Assembly (NCBI GenBank): GCA_900549655.1
Contig: UROZ01000128.1
Span: 1 to 5,689, forward strand
Direction: 5' to 3'
Source: an uncultured Collinsella sp.
Lineage (GTDB): Bacteria > Actinomycetota > Coriobacteriia > Coriobacteriales > Coriobacteriaceae
Length of the DNA stretch: 5,689 nt
Made by a program: the position numbers and the translations under genes. Below are positions 4,721 to 5,689 of this stretch, piece after piece (positions within the stretch are counted from its first letter, which is position 1; every line of letters begins with the position of its first letter). Under the pieces are notes generated by a model. The model did not search any database, was not told where the DNA came from, and was given only the letters and a program-made list of their open reading frames with translations.

Positions 4721-5131
4721 ATGGACGAAGAGCTTGATTACCTATGGGAGACCCTGGGCCTCGAGATCACTGCTGACCTTTGGCCCGAACGGGACAAAAT
4801 CCATCCCACACTGCGCCCCGCCATCACGGTGATGCAGGCAAAATACCGCCGTGCATCCTTTTTGATCATGCGGGTGTCATGGCACGCGGGACTCCCCGAC
4901 CTTAAGCGAATCCAGGCAAGCCTCGTCGAGCTGTCCGGTATGCCGACCGTCATATCCGAGGCACACCTGGAGCAGCGCCAGCGTGAGCGACTGCAACAGC
5001 AGCGGATTCCCTTTATCTGCCCCGGTATTCAGGCATATCTGCCCTTTATGGACGAAGAGTACTGGAGCGGCAAGCCCAACAAGCACGTAAAGGTCTACGA
5101 TCCGCACGAATGGGCACAGCTTGAGGATTAG
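4721..5131 (+). CDS. small uncharacterised protein, resembling the N-terminal domain of a MarR-like regulator family
   Basis: The product is a 136-residue soluble, acidic protein without a signal peptide or membrane segment. Its best landmark is RIPFICPGIQAYLPFM (95-110). It recalls the IPFI...Q-YLPF segment I associate with a group of Firmicutes proteins annotated as MarR-family regulators, in which this domain precedes a winged helix. Here the protein stops about 25 residues later, so no winged helix is present and DNA binding cannot be claimed. The tail (111-136) is Asp/Glu/Trp-rich. GAGG (4713-4716) lies 4 nt before the ATG, a modest site. The 160 bp upstream hold only a short direct repeat (CAACCGCTG at 4592 and 4636) and no clear promoter. 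The gene ends facing a hairpin array. Coding status is well supported; function is open. Confidence 0.75.
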   Translation: MDEELDYLWETLGLEITADLWPERDKIHPTLRPAITVMQAKYRRASFLIMRVSWHAGLPDLKRIQASLVELSGMPTVISEAHLEQRQRERLQQQRIPFICPGIQAYLPFMDEEYWSGKPNKHVKVYDPHEWAQLED

Positions 5132-5174
5132 CGCATATGCCCGCCAGCCGGGATAGTGCGCATGCCCGCCAACC

Positions 5175-5220
5175 GGAAAGCTCATCCCGGAATTTACGTC
5201 CAGAACGGGACGCGCTTTCC
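5175..5220. repeat. 62-bp family, hairpin unit 1
   Basis: Arms 5175-5189 and 5206-5220 pair at 13 of 15 positions (T-C at 5182/5213 and A-C at 5184/5211) around a 16-nt loop. It is the least intact unit. Just upstream, GCGCAT(AT)GCCCGCC occurs twice (5131 and 5158), and CGGGATA at 5149-5155 may be a relic of a further unit's right arm. Confidence 0.8.
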
Positions 5221-5235
5221 CCTAGAGGCCCCAAA

Positions 5236-5283
5236 CGGAAACCGTATCCCGGATTTCGCGCTCAAACTGGGATACGGTTTCCG
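5236..5283. repeat. 62-bp family, hairpin unit 2
   Basis: The stem is a perfect 15 bp, 5236-5250 with 5269-5283, extendable by a G-T pair. The loop is 18 nt. The stem core is CCGTATCCC with GGGATACGG. Confidence 0.9.
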
Positions 5284-5297
5284 CTAGCCCCTTCAAC

Positions 5298-5345
5298 CGG
5301 AAACTGCGTCCCGGAATCCGAGCTCAAAACGGGACGCACTTTCCG
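5298..5345. repeat. 62-bp family, hairpin unit 3
   Basis: Arms 5298-5313 and 5330-5345 pair at 15 of 16 positions (C-C at 5304/5339) around a 16-nt loop. Relative to unit 2, three stem positions (5305, 5307, 5308) have changed together with their partners. It ends 6 bp before the stop of the facing Spx/ArsC-like gene. Confidence 0.9.
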
Positions 5346-5351
5346 CAGCCA

Positions 5352-5689
5352 CTACAGCAGCACCTCGGTCCAGGCCGCTTCCTTAAACCCGGGAATCGCA
5401 AAGTCGTCGCCCACCAGCAGCGGACGCTTGACCAGCATGCCGTCGGTCGCCAGCAGCTCGTAGCACTCCTGATCCGTCATGCCCGCATCCAGACGCGCCT
5501 TCAGGCCCAGCTCTCGATATTTCATGCCCGACGAATTAAAGAAGCGCCGCACCGGCAGCCCCGAACGAGCAATCCAGGTCGCAAGCTCATCAGCCGTGGG
5601 ATTGTCCAAAACGATATCGCGGTCGATATACTCTACCCCATGTTCGTCCAGCCATGCCTTGGCCTTCTTACAGGTCGAGCACTTGGGAT
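5352..5689 (-). CDS. Spx/ArsC-family thioredoxin-fold protein, N-terminus outside the window
   Basis: The visible part is 111 residues and begins PKCSTCKKAKAWL, so only about six residues are missing from a family of roughly 115-120. CSTC is the redox motif at the start of the thioredoxin fold. FFNSSG, KYRELGLK and GMLVKRPLLV further on are the conserved blocks shared by ArsC, YffB and Spx/MgsR proteins. The CxxC form resembles Spx/YffB-like members more than classical arsenate reductases, where a single active Cys is followed by G-T-S-R. Arsenate reduction should therefore not be assumed; a thiol-redox or regulatory role is as likely. An apparent start at 5609 is only a TTG inside the continuous frame. 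The gene converges on the 4721-5131 gene, with the 62-bp hairpin array between them. Confidence 0.9.
   Translation of the reverse strand, partial: PKCSTCKKAKAWLDEHGVEYIDRDIVLDNPTADELATWIARSGLPVRRFFNSSGMKYRELGLKARLDAGMTDQECYELLATDGMLVKRPLLVGDDFAIPGFKEAAWTEVLL

Larger units (their letters stand above)
5175..5345. repeat. tandem array of three hairpin repeats, exact 62-bp period (third family)
   Basis: Three inverted repeats are centred at 5197.5, 5259.5 and 5321.5. Each has an outer GGAAA...TTTCC and an inner TCCC...GGGA pairing, with 16-18-nt loops of related sequence (GAAT...CTCAAAAC type). They are joined by short linkers ending in CAACCGG or CAAACGG. The array fills most of the 220 bp between two convergent genes and carries no convincing coding frame. 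Between units 2 and 3 several stem positions differ by paired changes. It could help terminate or insulate the facing transcripts, but no T-runs follow the stems. Confidence 0.9.

Noticed and set aside
1..5689. Insertion sequence, prophage or integrase remnant
   Set aside because: No transposase, integrase or phage-like frame was found; the only mobile-type candidates are the small non-coding palindromes.

Overview
The window looks like chromosomal DNA from a GC-rich, anaerobe-type Gram-positive bacterium. The best guess is Collinsella or another member of the Coriobacteriia. This rests on strong GC3 codon use, AGGAG-type ribosome binding sites, the redox gene content and an abundance of palindromic intergenic repeats. 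It is an inference from style, not a database match.

Layout. Positions 2-100 hold what may be the tail of a gene entering from the left. Positions 113-334 hold three tandem hairpin repeats with an exact 80-bp period. A plus-strand Nramp/MntH-type metal transporter follows (456-1712), with a decayed fourth copy of the same repeat just behind it. From there to 4444 everything reads on the minus strand. In transcription order this is tRNA-Gln(CUG) and tRNA-Glu(CUC) with their own promoter and terminator, then a TPR-repeat protein overlapping smpB by 11 bp, then a second type of hairpin repeat and a terminator. A flavin reductase and a 47-residue rubredoxin with its own terminator come last. On the right, a small plus-strand gene (4721-5131) faces a minus-strand Spx/ArsC-like thioredoxin-fold gene that runs off the window (5352-5689). 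Between these convergent genes lies a third hairpin family, again three tandem copies, with an exact 62-bp period.

How the parts may work together. SmpB is the partner of tmRNA in rescuing stalled ribosomes. The flavin reductase and rubredoxin together look like a split form of the high-molecular-weight rubredoxin (Hrb) of acetogens, a fusion that passes electrons from NADH to flavodiiron proteins that reduce O2 or NO. With the CxxC Spx/ArsC-like protein and the metal importer they suggest redox and metal homeostasis, although no shared regulation can be shown.

The most unusual content is non-coding. Three sequence-unrelated hairpin families have similar architecture (arms of 15-22 bp, loops of 16-25 nt). 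Two are arranged as phase-exact tandem triplets, and their arms vary by paired, compensating changes.
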